Assembly: GCF_000147075.1 (NCBI RefSeq)
Contig: NC_014484.1
Coordinates: 1 to 64,000, forward strand
DNA from: Spirochaeta thermophila DSM 6192
GTDB taxonomy: Bacteria; Spirochaetota; Spirochaetia; Winmispirales; Winmispiraceae
Direction: 5' to 3'
Length of the DNA stretch: 64,000 nt
In this document: piece after piece, positions 17,830 through 27,554 of the stretch
How the letters are laid out: each line of letters starts with the position of its first letter
Position numbering within the stretch: the stretch's first letter is position 1
Position numbers and translations under genes: made by a program
Notes under the pieces: generated by a model
Seen by the model: only the letters and a program-made list of their open reading frames with translations
What the model was told of the DNA's origin: nothing
Database searches by the model: none

Positions 17830-18870
17830 ATGGAAGACTCTGAACTCACGAAAGAGCAGCTCGCGCTGTATCAGAAGCAGCTGTTTGATCTCAGACAACT
17901 CATCGAGATAAGCAAAGGTCTCAACACCAACCTCGAACTGGAAACGCTCATCGACAGCATCCTCTATGTCTGTATGGGGCAGCTCAGGGTGGTGAAAGTG
18001 GGCATCTTCGTGAGGCGGGGAGTGGGTGAGCACGACTTCGTCCTTCACAGGAACTACTTCGGTTTCGATCTCGTCCATGACGTGGAGTACCGGATTCCCG
18101 GAGAACATCCGATCATCTCTCTTCTCGAGAAGACCTCACAGCCTCTCACCCTTGAAGAGATGGGCAGGGTGATCTCCAGGGAGGAGATGGAACGGTTGCC
18201 GTTCTATTCCCTCTCCATCGATCTGGTGGTTCCCCTCGTGGCCAAAGGGGTGCTCTATGGGATCCTCATCCTGGGAGACAGGATCGACGGGGAACCCATC
18301 AGCCAGTACGAGAAGCGATACCTCATGGATCTGGCGGGTATCGCGAGTATCGCACTTCACAATGCCTTTCTTTACGAAATGGCGGTCACCGATTTCCTCA
18401 CTCATCTCAAGCTGAGGAACTACTTCGATTCCATGCTCGCGGATCTCATGCTGGTGGTGGAACGCGAACAGACTCCGCTCTCCCTCATCATGGCCGACCT
18501 CGATCACTTCAAGCGACTCAACGATACGTACGGCCATCTCGCCGGGGACAAGGTACTCCAGGAGATCGCCCGTGTGATCCATTTTCATACGAGGAAAAAC
18601 GACATCGCGGCCAGATACGGAGGCGAGGAGTTCGCGGTGCTCCTTCCCCATACGCCGCTCGAGGCGGCGGTGGGCATCGCCGACCGGATCCGGATCGCGG
18701 TGGAACACCTCGAGATCCCTTATGGTGGCGCCGTCATGCATATCACCATCTCGCTCGGCGTGGCGCAGTACGATCCCCGACGGGACGCCACTCCCGAGGA
18801 TTTCATAGAGCGTGCCGACAAGGCCCTCTATATGGCAAAGGAGAAGGGAAGGAACAGGGTCTGTGTGTGA
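17830..18870 (+). CDS. GAF-GGDEF diguanylate cyclase
   Basis: 346 residues. A GAF-like sensory domain (about 30-180) precedes a GGDEF domain (about 185-346). The active site is GGEEF (264-268), with metal-binding D in MADLDHF. An inhibitory site RxxD (RKND, 255-258) sits exactly five residues before GGEEF, so product feedback by cyclic-di-GMP is expected. It has no membrane segment, so it should be cytosolic. The HD-GYP protein at 30209 would be its functional opposite. Confidence 0.93.
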   Translation: MEDSELTKEQLALYQKQLFDLRQLIEISKGLNTNLELETLIDSILYVCMGQLRVVKVGIFVRRGVGEHDFVLHRNYFGFDLVHDVEYRIPGEHPIISLLEKTSQPLTLEEMGRVISREEMERLPFYSLSIDLVVPLVAKGVLYGILILGDRIDGEPISQYEKRYLMDLAGIASIALHNAFLYEMAVTDFLTHLKLRNYFDSMLADLMLVVEREQTPLSLIMADLDHFKRLNDTYGHLAGDKVLQEIARVIHFHTRKNDIAARYGGEEFAVLLPHTPLEAAVGIADRIRIAVEHLEIPYGGAVMHITISLGVAQYDPRRDATPEDFIERADKALYMAKEKGRNRVCV

Positions 18871-18909
18871 GGTTTGAAAAGCAGGGACAAGGATAGTATT
18901 ATTGAAGTG

Positions 18910-19470
18910 ATGAACGAAGTGAAGTTTCTCGAAGCGGAGGTCTGGACCGTCGCGCGGACAGAGGGAGGGAATGCGGTCCTTGTTCGCCCCAAGGGCTCGG
19001 AAAAGGTGGTCCCCATCTTCATAGGGCAGCTCGAGGCCCAGTCCATCCTCATCGGCCTCGGAAACGTGCCGATGCCCCGTCCGCTCACCCATGATCTCAT
19101 ACTCAACCTCTTCAGGGAGCTGGGAGTGGAGCTTCTCAAGGTGGAGATCTGTGACCTCAGGGAGGCGACATTCTATGCGCGTCTCGTCCTCTCCCATGAA
19201 GGGAAAACCCTTGTCATCGACTCCCGGCCTTCCGACGCCCTCGCTCTGGCGGTGAGGATGCATTGCCCGGTCTACGTCGCGGATTTCGTGGTGCAGGAGA
19301 CGGCGATCTCGGTCCAGATCGTGGGGGAAGAGGAGGAACAGGCGCCGGATCCCAGGCAGCTCGAGGTCTCGCGTCTCGAGGAGGAGCTCAAGAAGGCCAT
19401 AGAGAACGAGCGGTACGAGGAAGCCGCGCGTATCCGTGACAGGTTGAGGGAGTTGAGGAATTCACAGTGA
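18910..19470 (+). CDS. bifunctional nuclease (BFN/DUF151) with UVR domain
   Basis: About 186 residues. A BFN domain (about 1-130: EAEVWTVAR, VLVRPKGSEKVVPIFIG, DSRPSDALALAVR) is followed by a C-terminal UVR motif (LEEELKKAIENERYEEAARIRDRLREL). Family members have been described as dual DNase/RNase enzymes, and the UVR motif mediates UvrB-like protein contacts. I chose the ATG at 18910; an in-frame TTG lies at 18874. No strong ribosome-binding site is seen. Confidence 0.85.
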   Translation: MNEVKFLEAEVWTVARTEGGNAVLVRPKGSEKVVPIFIGQLEAQSILIGLGNVPMPRPLTHDLILNLFRELGVELLKVEICDLREATFYARLVLSHEGKTLVIDSRPSDALALAVRMHCPVYVADFVVQETAISVQIVGEEEEQAPDPRQLEVSRLEEELKKAIENERYEEAARIRDRLRELRNSQ

Positions 19471-19489
19471 AGCGGTTCGGGACACACGT

Positions 19490-21109
19490 GTGAAGGCGGA
19501 TCAAGGAAGACATGGCGTTGTACTGGTGAAGCGTCTTCCTCTGTGGTTCTTCCATCTCTCGGCCCGGTACCAGAGACCTGTTCGATCCCTGCGGGAAGTG
19601 CCCGAGGAGGAGGTGGAGCGTATCTCGTCGAGGGGGATCACCTTCCTCTGGCTCATAGGTGTATGGGAGCGGAGCAACGCCTCGAGACGGCTCAAGGAGC
19701 TCATGGGGAAGGGGGATGTGCTGGGATCGGCCTATGCGATCACCGCGTACCGTGTGGACCCTTCGGCAGGCACCCGGGAGGATCTCCTCTCTTTGAGGAG
19801 GCGTCTCCATCGGTACGGGATCGGGCTCATGGTGGACGTGGTACCCAACCACACCGCCATCGATAGCGACTGGGTGTACGGGCATCCGGACTGGTTCATC
19901 TCCACGAGAGAAGCCCCCTTCCCCTGGTATCGATTTTCGGGTGAGAACCTCTCCAGCCACCCTCACATAGAGATCAGAGTGGAGGATGGGTACTACACCC
20001 GAAAGGATGCGGCGGTGGTCTTCGAGAGGCGTGACAGGCGCACGGGGGAGGTGCGATACCTCTATCATGGGAACGACAACCAGTCGGTGCCATGGAACGA
20101 TACGGCGCAACTCGACTACACCAGGCAAGACCTTCGAGAGGAGATGCTCAGGACCATACGAAGGGTGGGAGAGGCGGCCGACGGGATACGTTTCGACGCT
20201 GCGATGCTCCTCATGAGAGACCAGTACCGGAGGCTCTGGTTCCCGGCCCCGGGCGAACGTACCATGGTTCCCTCGAGGGAACGCTTCTCCCTCGGGGATG
20301 AGGAGTTCTCGGCCCTCTACCCGCGTGAGTTCTGGGATGAGGTGGAGGAGGTGTGTCTCGAGTTTCCCCATCTCTTCACCGTGGCCGAGGTCTTCTGGGG
20401 ACTCCAGGACGCGTGTGCCTCCCGGTTCTTCTTCGATGCAGTGTACGACGCCTCGTTCGCCGCGCACGTGGCCGCGGAGGAGAATTCCCGGTTTCAGGAG
20501 AGATTGAGAGATCTCGCCCGACGACCGGAACGGGCGGGCAGGATGCTCTTCTACCTCTCCAGCCCTGACGACCTTCCTCCTCTCATGAGATACGATCCCC
20601 TCAGGAAGTATCAGGGTGCGGTCGTCTTCCTGACCACCCTTCCGGGGAGTATCCTCTTCACACATGGCCAGTGGGAGGGTTTCAGAGAGAAGTATGAGAT
20701 GGACGGGAAGAGTCCGGGCTGGGAGGAGGGTGCGGAGCTCGAAGCCTGGCACGATGAGACGATAACTCCTCTCCTGAAGGAGAGGGAGCTCTTCGCCCGT
20801 CCTGAGCGATGGGAAGTGTGCCGGTTCTCGACGGAGGGAGGCTTCGTCGAGGATGTCTTCTCCTTTTTCTCGCAGAGAGGAGGGAGGCGACACCTCGTCT
20901 GCTACAACAATTCTGGTTCTCCCAGGAATGGGATGGTCCTGAAGGAGGGGGGATGGGGGCCTCCTTCGGGAGGGGGGCGCAGGCTGTCCTGGTACGACCG
21001 GATCAGCGGGCGCCGTGGGGGCGGGGATCTGCACGTGGTGGAGAGAGAGGGTCTTCCTCTCGCGCTTGCCCCGTACCAGGCGGTGGTGCTGGAACTCTCC
21101 TACGAGTAG
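19490..21109 (+). CDS. cytosolic GH13 alpha-amylase-family enzyme
   Basis: 539 residues, GH13 TIM barrel. Conserved regions: DVVPNH (116-121), nucleophile D236 in GIRFDAA, acid/base E300 in TVAEVFW, and the transition-state Asp within SSPDD (357-361), where most members have NHD. There is no signal peptide, so it should act on intracellular oligosaccharides or glycogen. The start is GTG at 19490 and is uncertain. The last 10 nt overlap the convergent nadE gene. Substrate cannot be assigned from sequence alone. Confidence 0.88.
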   Translation: MKADQGRHGVVLVKRLPLWFFHLSARYQRPVRSLREVPEEEVERISSRGITFLWLIGVWERSNASRRLKELMGKGDVLGSAYAITAYRVDPSAGTREDLLSLRRRLHRYGIGLMVDVVPNHTAIDSDWVYGHPDWFISTREAPFPWYRFSGENLSSHPHIEIRVEDGYYTRKDAAVVFERRDRRTGEVRYLYHGNDNQSVPWNDTAQLDYTRQDLREEMLRTIRRVGEAADGIRFDAAMLLMRDQYRRLWFPAPGERTMVPSRERFSLGDEEFSALYPREFWDEVEEVCLEFPHLFTVAEVFWGLQDACASRFFFDAVYDASFAAHVAAEENSRFQERLRDLARRPERAGRMLFYLSSPDDLPPLMRYDPLRKYQGAVVFLTTLPGSILFTHGQWEGFREKYEMDGKSPGWEEGAELEAWHDETITPLLKERELFARPERWEVCRFSTEGGFVEDVFSFFSQRGGRRHLVCYNNSGSPRNGMVLKEGGWGPPSGGGRRLSWYDRISGRRGGGDLHVVEREGLPLALAPYQAVVLELSYE

Positions 21110-22749
21110 GGCTCGTACGGGGCCCGGGCGATGGGGATCCTTCGTCCCGTTCCGAAGGCCCGGGGAGAGATCTTCAGCACGGGAGGGGTCTGTCGTCGTT
21201 TGTGTTCTGCCCGCACGACCATGAGGAGTACGTGTCGCACGAGGTCGGGATCGAAGCCTCTGGCGATGATATCTTCTGCCGTGAGATTCCGGAGGAGGTA
21301 GAGTTCGAGGATCTGATCGAGGACCTCGTAGGGGGGGAGACTGTCCTGATCGGTCTGGTTGGGTCTGAGCTCGGCGGACGGGGGTTTGGTGAGGATCTCT
21401 TCAGGGATGACCCCGGTGTCCTCCCTGATATGTCGGGCGAGTGCGTATACCTGGGTCTTGAAGAGGTCTCCGATCACCGCAAGGGCGCCCGCGGTGTCCC
21501 CATAGATGGTGCAGTATCCTACGGCGAGTTCCGACTTGTTTCCGGTGGTGAGGACGAGGGAACGCATCTTGTTGGAATAGGCCATGAGGATGGTTCCCCT
21601 TATGCGGGCCTGGATGTTCTCCTCGGTGATGTCCCAGGGAAGCCCCTGGAACACGGGTTCCAGGGTGGAGAGGAAGGTGTCGAAGACAGCCCGGATGGGG
21701 AGCGTGTGCGCCTGGATGCCGAGATTCCCGGCGAGGGCCATGGCATCGTGGACACTGCCTTCCGAGGAGAATTGCGAGGGCATGAGAAAGGCAGACACCC
21801 GCTCCGGACCGAGGGCCTCCACCGCCAGGGTGGCCACGAGGGCGGAGTCTATCCCTCCGGAAAGACCCAGGTGTACCCGATCGAATCCGGTCTTTGTGAG
21901 GTAGTCGCGGATGCCGAGGTGGAGGGCTCCCCGCACCTCCTCCAGGCGGGAGACCTCGAGGGGAGGAAGGGGGGCGGGGAGTGCCTCGGTATCGATGAGG
22001 AAGAGTCCCTCCTCGAAGGCCGGGGCCCTGAAGACGAGCCTTCCCTCCCGGTCGGTCACCAGTGATTGTCCGTCGAAGATGAGGCTGTCGTTCGCTCCCA
22101 CCATATTGACGTAGACGAGGGGGACCCCTGATCCTTTTCCTATGAGTTCCATGATCTTTGCTCGTAGGAGGACCTTTTCCATGTAGTATGGGGAGGCGGA
22201 GGGTATGAGGATGATCTCGGCTCCCTGGTCGAGGAGGTCCTGTATGGGGTCGATCGGGTATCTCAGGCCCGGTTGCGGTTCTGTTTCGCCCCACATGTCC
22301 TCGCAGATCGCGATTCCCAGCCGCCGCCGTTTGAACGGGACCACGATTCGCTCAGACGCGGGTTCGAAGTAGCGGGCCTCGTCGAACACATCGTATGTCG
22401 GGAGGAGGGTCTTGTGCTGGCGCAGGAGGATCCGTCTCTGATGGATGAGCGCAGCTGTGTTGTGGAGAGGTTTCCCTGCGGCGGACTTGTTCTTTTCCAC
22501 ATAGCCCACCACCACCCCCAGCTCAGGGGGGAGTTCGTGTTGAAGGGTCCTGAGGGCCCTGAGATTCTCCTGGACGAAGGAGGGATGCTCGAGGAGGTCC
22601 ATGGGGGGATAGCCACAGAGGGCGAGTTCCGGAAAGATCACGAGATCCGCCTTCTGTCGGTAGGCCTCCATGGCGAAAGAGCATATCTTCTTCACGTTGC
22701 CGGAGAAATCACCTATCACCGGGTTTATCTGGGCAAGTCCGATCCTCAT
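21100..22749 (-). CDS. nadE: glutamine-dependent NAD+ synthetase
   Basis: About 549 residues in two domains. The N-terminal CN-hydrolase glutaminase (about 1-260) has its glutamate in FPELALCGYPP, lysine in HKTLLPTYDVF and cysteine in AICEDMW. The C-terminal NAD synthetase domain has the P-loop LSGGIDSALVA. It converts nicotinate adenine dinucleotide to NAD+, drawing ammonia from glutamine. I chose the start ATG at 22749 because GAGGGAGGAAGCC precedes it. Confidence 0.95.
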   Translation of the reverse strand: MRIGLAQINPVIGDFSGNVKKICSFAMEAYRQKADLVIFPELALCGYPPMDLLEHPSFVQENLRALRTLQHELPPELGVVVGYVEKNKSAAGKPLHNTAALIHQRRILLRQHKTLLPTYDVFDEARYFEPASERIVVPFKRRRLGIAICEDMWGETEPQPGLRYPIDPIQDLLDQGAEIILIPSASPYYMEKVLLRAKIMELIGKGSGVPLVYVNMVGANDSLIFDGQSLVTDREGRLVFRAPAFEEGLFLIDTEALPAPLPPLEVSRLEEVRGALHLGIRDYLTKTGFDRVHLGLSGGIDSALVATLAVEALGPERVSAFLMPSQFSSEGSVHDAMALAGNLGIQAHTLPIRAVFDTFLSTLEPVFQGLPWDITEENIQARIRGTILMAYSNKMRSLVLTTGNKSELAVGYCTIYGDTAGALAVIGDLFKTQVYALARHIREDTGVIPEEILTKPPSAELRPNQTDQDSLPPYEVLDQILELYLLRNLTAEDIIARGFDPDLVRHVLLMVVRAEHKRRQTPPVLKISPRAFGTGRRIPIARAPYEPYS

Positions 22750-22790
22750 GGCTTCCTCCCTCACGCAGAGGGTAGCACATTCCTTTTATG

Positions 22791-22820
22791 TTGACCACGG
22801 CTTCGGAACCCCTGTACTAT
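22791..22820 (+). promoter_or_regulatory. promoter predicting a leaderless transcript
   Basis: TTGACC (22791-22796), 18-bp spacer, TACTAT (22815-22820). The next gene's ATG is at 22827, 6 nt after the -10 box, which is where transcription should begin. No Shine-Dalgarno sequence is present. Confidence 0.65.
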
Positions 22821-22826
22821 ACCGAC

Positions 22827-23402
22827 ATGGGAAACCTGCTCATCGTCTCGCACTTCTCCGGAGAGGCGGAACGGCTCGAGGCGAGGCTGAGGGAGAGAGG
22901 GATCGATGTATTCCTCGCGTTCCCGGGAGAGAATGTCGACGAACCTTGTCTCCCCTGGAAGCCTTCATCGCCGTTTTCGTCGAAGTCCCTCCTCCTCCAG
23001 GTGCTCCAGAAGGGGGAGCTGGAGCGGCTCGTGTGTCTTCATCGTGTGCATCCGGAGAGCGGAGGCCCGCTCTCCTTTTCTGAGATCGAGGAGAGGGTGG
23101 ACACCTGTCTGAAGGGGTGGCTCTTCCTCCTCAAGGAAGCGGCGGAACTCACGAGGAAGAGCGAAGTGGTCCTCGTGCTCGATGCCGACGGCGAAGGTTC
23201 TTCTCCTCTCGTTCCCCTCCTCGAGGCAGGGTTTCTTTCCCTTCTCGAAGTTTGTAGGCGTATGGGGATACCCGCACGGGGACTCAGACGGGAGAAGGCG
23301 ACCCTGGATCCTCTCGTCGATTCGATACTGGAAGGGGACGGGAAATCCCTCTATCGGTGGCGGGAGATCAGGGAACGACGCCGACTCTGGTTTTCCAAGT
23401 AG
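22827..23402 (+). CDS. hypothetical protein, possibly degenerate Rossmann/SDR-like
   Basis: About 191 residues, soluble. The start is set at the ATG predicted as a leaderless transcription start (MGNLLIVSHFSGEAERLEARL). The N-terminus suggests a beta-alpha Rossmann unit without a glycine motif, and the middle (EERVDTCLKGWLFLLKEAAEL, then VVLVLDADGEG) is reminiscent of short-chain dehydrogenases, but no YxxxK is visible. Function unknown. A symporter gene starts 8 nt downstream. Confidence 0.75.
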   Translation: MGNLLIVSHFSGEAERLEARLRERGIDVFLAFPGENVDEPCLPWKPSSPFSSKSLLLQVLQKGELERLVCLHRVHPESGGPLSFSEIEERVDTCLKGWLFLLKEAAELTRKSEVVLVLDADGEGSSPLVPLLEAGFLSLLEVCRRMGIPARGLRREKATLDPLVDSILEGDGKSLYRWREIRERRRLWFSK

Positions 23403-23410
23403 GAGGACCT

Positions 23411-24634
23411 ATGAAGATCTGGCTCAAGATCCTGCTTGCTGTCCTTCTCGGCGGCGCGCTCGGTCTGCTCCTTCCGCTCGACGATACGACAGGGGAGATC
23501 CTCTCGTTCGTACGTGATGTGGTGGTGGGACTGGGGAGGCTCTTCCTCCTTCCTCTCGTGGCCACGGGGGTGATCATCGGAACCTATGAGCTGAAACGGG
23601 AGGGTCGTATCGGAGAGATCCTGGGTCGCCTCTTCCTCGTAGTGTGTGCGGTCGATATAGGGGTCGTGCTCCTTGCCCTCCTTTCCTCGGGGTTCCTCCC
23701 CCTGGAGCGGATCCCCATACTCGTGGAAGAAGTGGAGCCGGTGGAGATCCCCGATATACGCAGTCTCCTGCTCTCCCTCGTTCCCATGAACTTCTTTGAG
23801 ATCTTTCTCTCCTCAGGCTCCTTTCTCCTCCCAGTGGTGCTGGTGGGGTTTTCCTTGGGGAGCATCATCCCTCTCGACTCGTATCTCACGGATCCGTTCG
23901 TGGATGTCGTGGATGCCGCCAATAGGGTGTTCTATCTCGTGAATGCCTTCGTGGTGGAGATCCTTCCCTTCGGTTTCGTCGGCGTGGTCGCACACTTCCT
24001 CTATTCGTTGAGGGGGGAGACCGACCTCAGTCTCTACGGCAATCTCCTTGGGATGATAGGGGTCTTCGGGGGGATCCTGTTTCTCGTGCTCGTGCTGGTG
24101 AGCACGGTGTGGATCCGCCGAGGCACCGGAAGATGGTTCCTCCACCACCTTCCCGCCCTTTTCCTGGGGCTTTTCCCGGGCGACGGCTACTTTCCTCTGG
24201 GGTCCCTCATCAGGCTCGGAAAGGAGAACGGGGGGATTCCCCGGAAGGTGGGAGCCCTCGCCTATCCGGTGGGTATCCTGTTCGCGAGGGCGGGAAGCAT
24301 GGGGGTGATGCTCATCTCGTTCACGGTGCTCCTCTCGTCCTATTCCAGTCTGGGGCTTTCTCCCCTCGATTATCTCTGGCTCGCGGGGATGGGGCTCCTC
24401 TTCCTCCCTCTGTTCGGTGCACTCCCCGGGTCTGCGGTGATGGTGGGACTCGTGATGCTCTCCCGCCTGTATGGCAGGGGATTGGACGAGGCCTATCTCA
24501 TCTTCCGGCCTGTCTTTCCTCTCCTCGTGAGCATGGGCACCCTTCTGGATGTCCTTTGCGTGAGCTTCCTGGGTGAGACCGTGGCGGGGCTCATGGGTGA
24601 GCGGGAGCCGATACCGCCGGAGCGTCACATATAG
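23411..24634 (+). CDS. dicarboxylate/amino acid:cation symporter (SDF family)
   Basis: 407 residues, strongly hydrophobic with about eight membrane segments and two re-entrant-like regions. The order resembles the GltP/DAACS fold: LGRLFLLPLVATGVIIG near residue 45, and GSAVMVGLVML plus a long C-terminal hydrophobic stretch. Canonical serine-rich and NMDGT motifs are poorly conserved, so the substrate is uncertain. The ATG at 23411 follows AGGAGGACCT. Its last 10 nt overlap a convergent gene. Confidence 0.75.
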   Translation: MKIWLKILLAVLLGGALGLLLPLDDTTGEILSFVRDVVVGLGRLFLLPLVATGVIIGTYELKREGRIGEILGRLFLVVCAVDIGVVLLALLSSGFLPLERIPILVEEVEPVEIPDIRSLLLSLVPMNFFEIFLSSGSFLLPVVLVGFSLGSIIPLDSYLTDPFVDVVDAANRVFYLVNAFVVEILPFGFVGVVAHFLYSLRGETDLSLYGNLLGMIGVFGGILFLVLVLVSTVWIRRGTGRWFLHHLPALFLGLFPGDGYFPLGSLIRLGKENGGIPRKVGALAYPVGILFARAGSMGVMLISFTVLLSSYSSLGLSPLDYLWLAGMGLLFLPLFGALPGSAVMVGLVMLSRLYGRGLDEAYLIFRPVFPLLVSMGTLLDVLCVSFLGETVAGLMGEREPIPPERHI

Positions 24635-25248
24635 AAACGAAGTCCCAGTCGGAGTCCGACGAGGAGGTGGTGGACGAAGGGTTCTCCATCCCAGACATGG
24701 AAGAGGGGGAGTTCGATGTCGGGTCCTACGAGGAGCCCGAACGAGGAGAGTCTCCAGACGAGCTCAGGGGCGATTCTGAGGTAGAGGAGGCGGATCCCGC
24801 CGTAGTAGTATTCCATGATACTCGCGGACGGGTCTTCCCCGTACCCTCTGACGGCGAACGGGAACTGGAGAAGGATGCCGCCCCGCATTCCTGCGGAGAG
24901 ATCTCTCGTCAACGGGAGGTCGTAGGAGAGTTCGAGACTGAGTCCCGGTATCATGAGGAGGCTCGCGTCGGGTGCTTCCAGTTCGGCGGGTGCTGCGGTT
25001 TCTCCTGTGAAGAGGTACTCTCCGAACCAGAGGGAGATCCCGGGGATGAGGAAGAGGTCCTCTCCAAGGGGGAGATGGACCGCCCCCTTCAGGAGGTGGG
25101 TCACCGGAGGGGGGGCGGCGTCGTCCACCGAGGAAAGACGAATGCCTATGGTGTCGCTGAGCTCGAAGGAGTGGAGGGTGAGCGAGGAGAGGGCCCCCCC
25201 TCCTGCCAGGAGTACGACGGCGACCAGTATGCCCCTCGTGGACCTCAT
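24625..25248 (-). CDS. hypothetical exported protein, probable small beta-barrel
   Basis: About 207 residues with a signal peptide (about 1-26). The rest alternates hydrophobic and polar residues in short strands (LFLIPGISLWFGEYLF, LLVGLRLGLRFYM) and ends in aromatic-x-aromatic-M, like small outer-membrane barrels. Unknown function. The ATG at 25248 is 7 nt after a predicted -10 box, implying a leaderless mRNA. It overlaps the convergent symporter gene by 10 nt. Confidence 0.65.
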   Translation of the reverse strand: MRSTRGILVAVVLLAGGGALSSLTLHSFELSDTIGIRLSSVDDAAPPPVTHLLKGAVHLPLGEDLFLIPGISLWFGEYLFTGETAAPAELEAPDASLLMIPGLSLELSYDLPLTRDLSAGMRGGILLQFPFAVRGYGEDPSASIMEYYYGGIRLLYLRIAPELVWRLSSFGLLVGPDIELPLFHVWDGEPFVHHLLVGLRLGLRFYM

Positions 25249-25255
25249 GACATAA

Positions 25256-25284
25256 ATGATAACACGTTCAGTAGCTCTTTGCAA
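25256..25284 (-). promoter_or_regulatory. promoter within the 3' end of proS
   Basis: On the minus strand, TTGCAA (25284-25279), 17-bp spacer, TATCAT (25261-25256). The downstream ATG begins at 25248, 7 nt past the -10, again suggesting a leaderless transcript. It overlaps the last codons of proS. Confidence 0.6.
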
Positions 25285-26701
25285 AAAGGGCGATGTGTCG
25301 CGCCGGTTCTCCGGTGAGGATATCATTCTTCCCGGAGGCCTTCTCCTCGTTGCCGAACTCCAGGACCCGTATGGTGGCCTTTGTCTCTTCCTTGATTCTG
25401 GCCTCGACGTCGGGAGACCCTGACCACGGGGCGAAGACGAACCCACCGTCCTCGATGATCCGCTTGAAGGAGTCATAATCTTCCACGTAGTGGGTGTGCT
25501 CGTCCCTGAAGTCCTTTGCCCGCCGGAAGAGGGTCTTCTGGATCTCCTCGAGGAGCACGGGGATCTCCTCGGGAAGCCGGGAGACGGACACAGCCCTCTT
25601 CTCTCCGGTATCCCTGCGTACGAGCACGGCCTTCTCCTGTTCCATGTCCCGAGGGCCCACCTCCACTCTGATGGGGACTCCTCTCAGTTCCCATTCGGCG
25701 AACTTCCACCCCGGAGAGTTCTGGTCGTCGAGATCCATCTCCACCGAAAGTCCCGCCTCGGCCAGCCGGCCGAAGACCCTTTTTGCGTAGTCGGCCACCT
25801 GGTCCACGGTTTTCTTGGTATAGATGGGGATGATGACCGCCTGGGTGGGGGCGATACGGGGAGGAAGCACGAGACCCCTGTCATCCGAGTGCGCCATGAT
25901 CACCGCCCCGATGAGTCTGGTGGAGACCCCCCAGGATGTCGCCCAGACATAGTCGAGGGTGCCCGCCTGGGTCTGGAATGTCACGTCGAATGCCTTGGCG
26001 AAGTTCTGACCCAGAAAGTGGCTCGTGCCTGCCTGGAGGGCCTTCTTGTCCTGCATCATGGCCTCGATGGAGTAGGTGGTGACCGCTCCTGCGAACTTCT
26101 CGGATTCGGTTTTCCTCCCGTAGAAGACCGGCAGGGCAAGGTATTCCTCGGCGAATTCCCGGTAGACGTGGAGCATCCTGAGTGCCTCTTCCTCGGCCTC
26201 TTCCCTGGTGGCGTGGGCGGTGTGTCCCTCCTGCCAGAGGAATTCGGTGGTGCGGAGGAAGAGCCTCGTCCGTTTCTCCCATCTCACCACGTTGGCCCAC
26301 TGGTTGATGAGGAGCGGAAGATCCCGGTACGACTGTATCCACTTCTTGTACATGCTCCAGATGATGGTCTCCGAAGTGGGACGAACCACCAGGGGTTCTT
26401 CCAATGCCTCGCCTCCACCATGGGTGACCACTGCGAGTTCAGGGGAGAACCCTTCCACGTGCTCCGCTTCCTTGTGGAGGAAACTCTCGGGGATGAGGAG
26501 GGGAAAGTAGGCGTTCTGATGTCCTGTCTCCTTGAACATGCGGTCGAGCTGTGACTGGATCTTCTCCCAGATCGCATATCCCCGCGGTCGGATGACCATA
26601 CACCCTTTCACCGGACTGTAGTCTGCGAGCTGGGCCTTGAGCACGATGTCGACGAACCAGTCGGAATAGCTCACCTCTCTCGGGGTAATCTGTTCAGCCA
26701 T
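25268..26701 (-). CDS. proS: prolyl-tRNA synthetase, archaeal/eukaryotic type
   Basis: 477 residues, class II synthetase charging tRNA-Pro. Class II motifs are visible ([32 protein letters not shown], and GRDMEQEK in the anticodon-binding part). It is the short type-3 form, without the bacterial editing insertion, ending in the conserved C-terminal tyrosine (AKSY). Such ProS enzymes occur in Borrelia, Mycoplasma and Thermus. I placed the start at ATG 26701. Confidence 0.95.
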   Translation of the reverse strand: MAEQITPREVSYSDWFVDIVLKAQLADYSPVKGCMVIRPRGYAIWEKIQSQLDRMFKETGHQNAYFPLLIPESFLHKEAEHVEGFSPELAVVTHGGGEALEEPLVVRPTSETIIWSMYKKWIQSYRDLPLLINQWANVVRWEKRTRLFLRTTEFLWQEGHTAHATREEAEEEALRMLHVYREFAEEYLALPVFYGRKTESEKFAGAVTTYSIEAMMQDKKALQAGTSHFLGQNFAKAFDVTFQTQAGTLDYVWATSWGVSTRLIGAVIMAHSDDRGLVLPPRIAPTQAVIIPIYTKKTVDQVADYAKRVFGRLAEAGLSVEMDLDDQNSPGWKFAEWELRGVPIRVEVGPRDMEQEKAVLVRRDTGEKRAVSVSRLPEEIPVLLEEIQKTLFRRAKDFRDEHTHYVEDYDSFKRIIEDGGFVFAPWSGSPDVEARIKEETKATIRVLEFGNEEKASGKNDILTGEPARHIALFAKSY

Positions 26702-26786
26702 CGTTCCTCTCTTCTTTGATAGGGAATGTGAACGTGCGGTGCGGAAGGATTGTACTGTGAGGATGAAGTCTATGTCAAGAAATGGA

Positions 26787-27476
26787 TTATGGTGTAATGG
26801 TCTCCACCATGTAACGGATGGAGGGACCGGTGGGAGCGTAGATCGTCTTCTCAATCACGAAGACGAGGGAGACATCGTCGGGGGCGAGGATGACCTGGCG
26901 GATCCTGTACTCCTGGACCCCCTTGCGATAGTAGTTGGGCCTTCCCACGAGATAGGTTCTGTGCTTCCCATCTCTTCCCGTGATGACGACCTGGAGGTGG
27001 AAGGCGGCTTCCGATGTCTCCTTGCTCCCCCTCTGGGTCTGAATGAGGGTGACCCGATAGAGGGTGGAGGTGTAGAAGTCCCTGAACTCGAGGTATTCCT
27101 TCGGTCGCTCCCCGTCGAGCAGTATGTAGAGGAGCCTCCCCTGACGGAGGTGATCGATCCGGTGTTTTTCCACGAGGGGGAGGGCGTCGTAGAGCAGGGC
27201 GAGGAGGGCTCCGATGCTTTCCTGCCCCGGAAGGAGCGAGACGGCGAAGGTTTTCCGCTGGATTCCCGCCGGGACGAACTCGTTCCGAGGTACGTCCACG
27301 AGATAGAGTTCGGCGTAGGGATGGGATGTCTCTTCCTCCACGCCGTGTACGCCGAAGAGGAAGTACCGACCGTCGGGTGAGAATCCCAGGTTGAGGAAGG
27401 CGGCGGCGTCCCCCGCCGAGAGCGTGAGGGGGATGAGTGAGAGCACGAGCGCAAGAAGGGCGCGTTTCATCGTCAT
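26787..27476 (-). CDS. DUF2259 family secreted protein
   Basis: 229 residues with a signal peptide (about 1-22). The mature N-terminus [20 protein letters not shown] is characteristic of DUF2259, a predicted secreted family common in spirochaetes. Beta-propeller-like phrases ([18 protein letters not shown]) suggest a small repeat fold. Function unknown. The start ATG follows GGGAGGCCC. Next upstream, divergently, is a membrane-protein gene. Confidence 0.75.
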   Translation of the reverse strand: MTMKRALLALVLSLIPLTLSAGDAAAFLNLGFSPDGRYFLFGVHGVEEETSHPYAELYLVDVPRNEFVPAGIQRKTFAVSLLPGQESIGALLALLYDALPLVEKHRIDHLRQGRLLYILLDGERPKEYLEFRDFYTSTLYRVTLIQTQRGSKETSEAAFHLQVVITGRDGKHRTYLVGRPNYYRKGVQEYRIRQVILAPDDVSLVFVIEKTIYAPTGPSIRYMVETITP

Positions 27477-27554
27477 GGGCCTCCCTTTTTAGAGTATCGA
27501 ACCCTCTTCCTGTTACTATAGTGTTTTCGTGACAAAAAGTATATCATCTTTTCG

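Noticed and set aside
16420..18108. 562-codon minus-strand open frame over lysA and the GGDEF gene
   Set aside because: It spans two unrelated well-supported genes and has no family features.
18874..18899. TTGAAA and TAGTAT upstream of the BFN gene as a promoter
   Set aside because: Spacing of 14 bp is too short.
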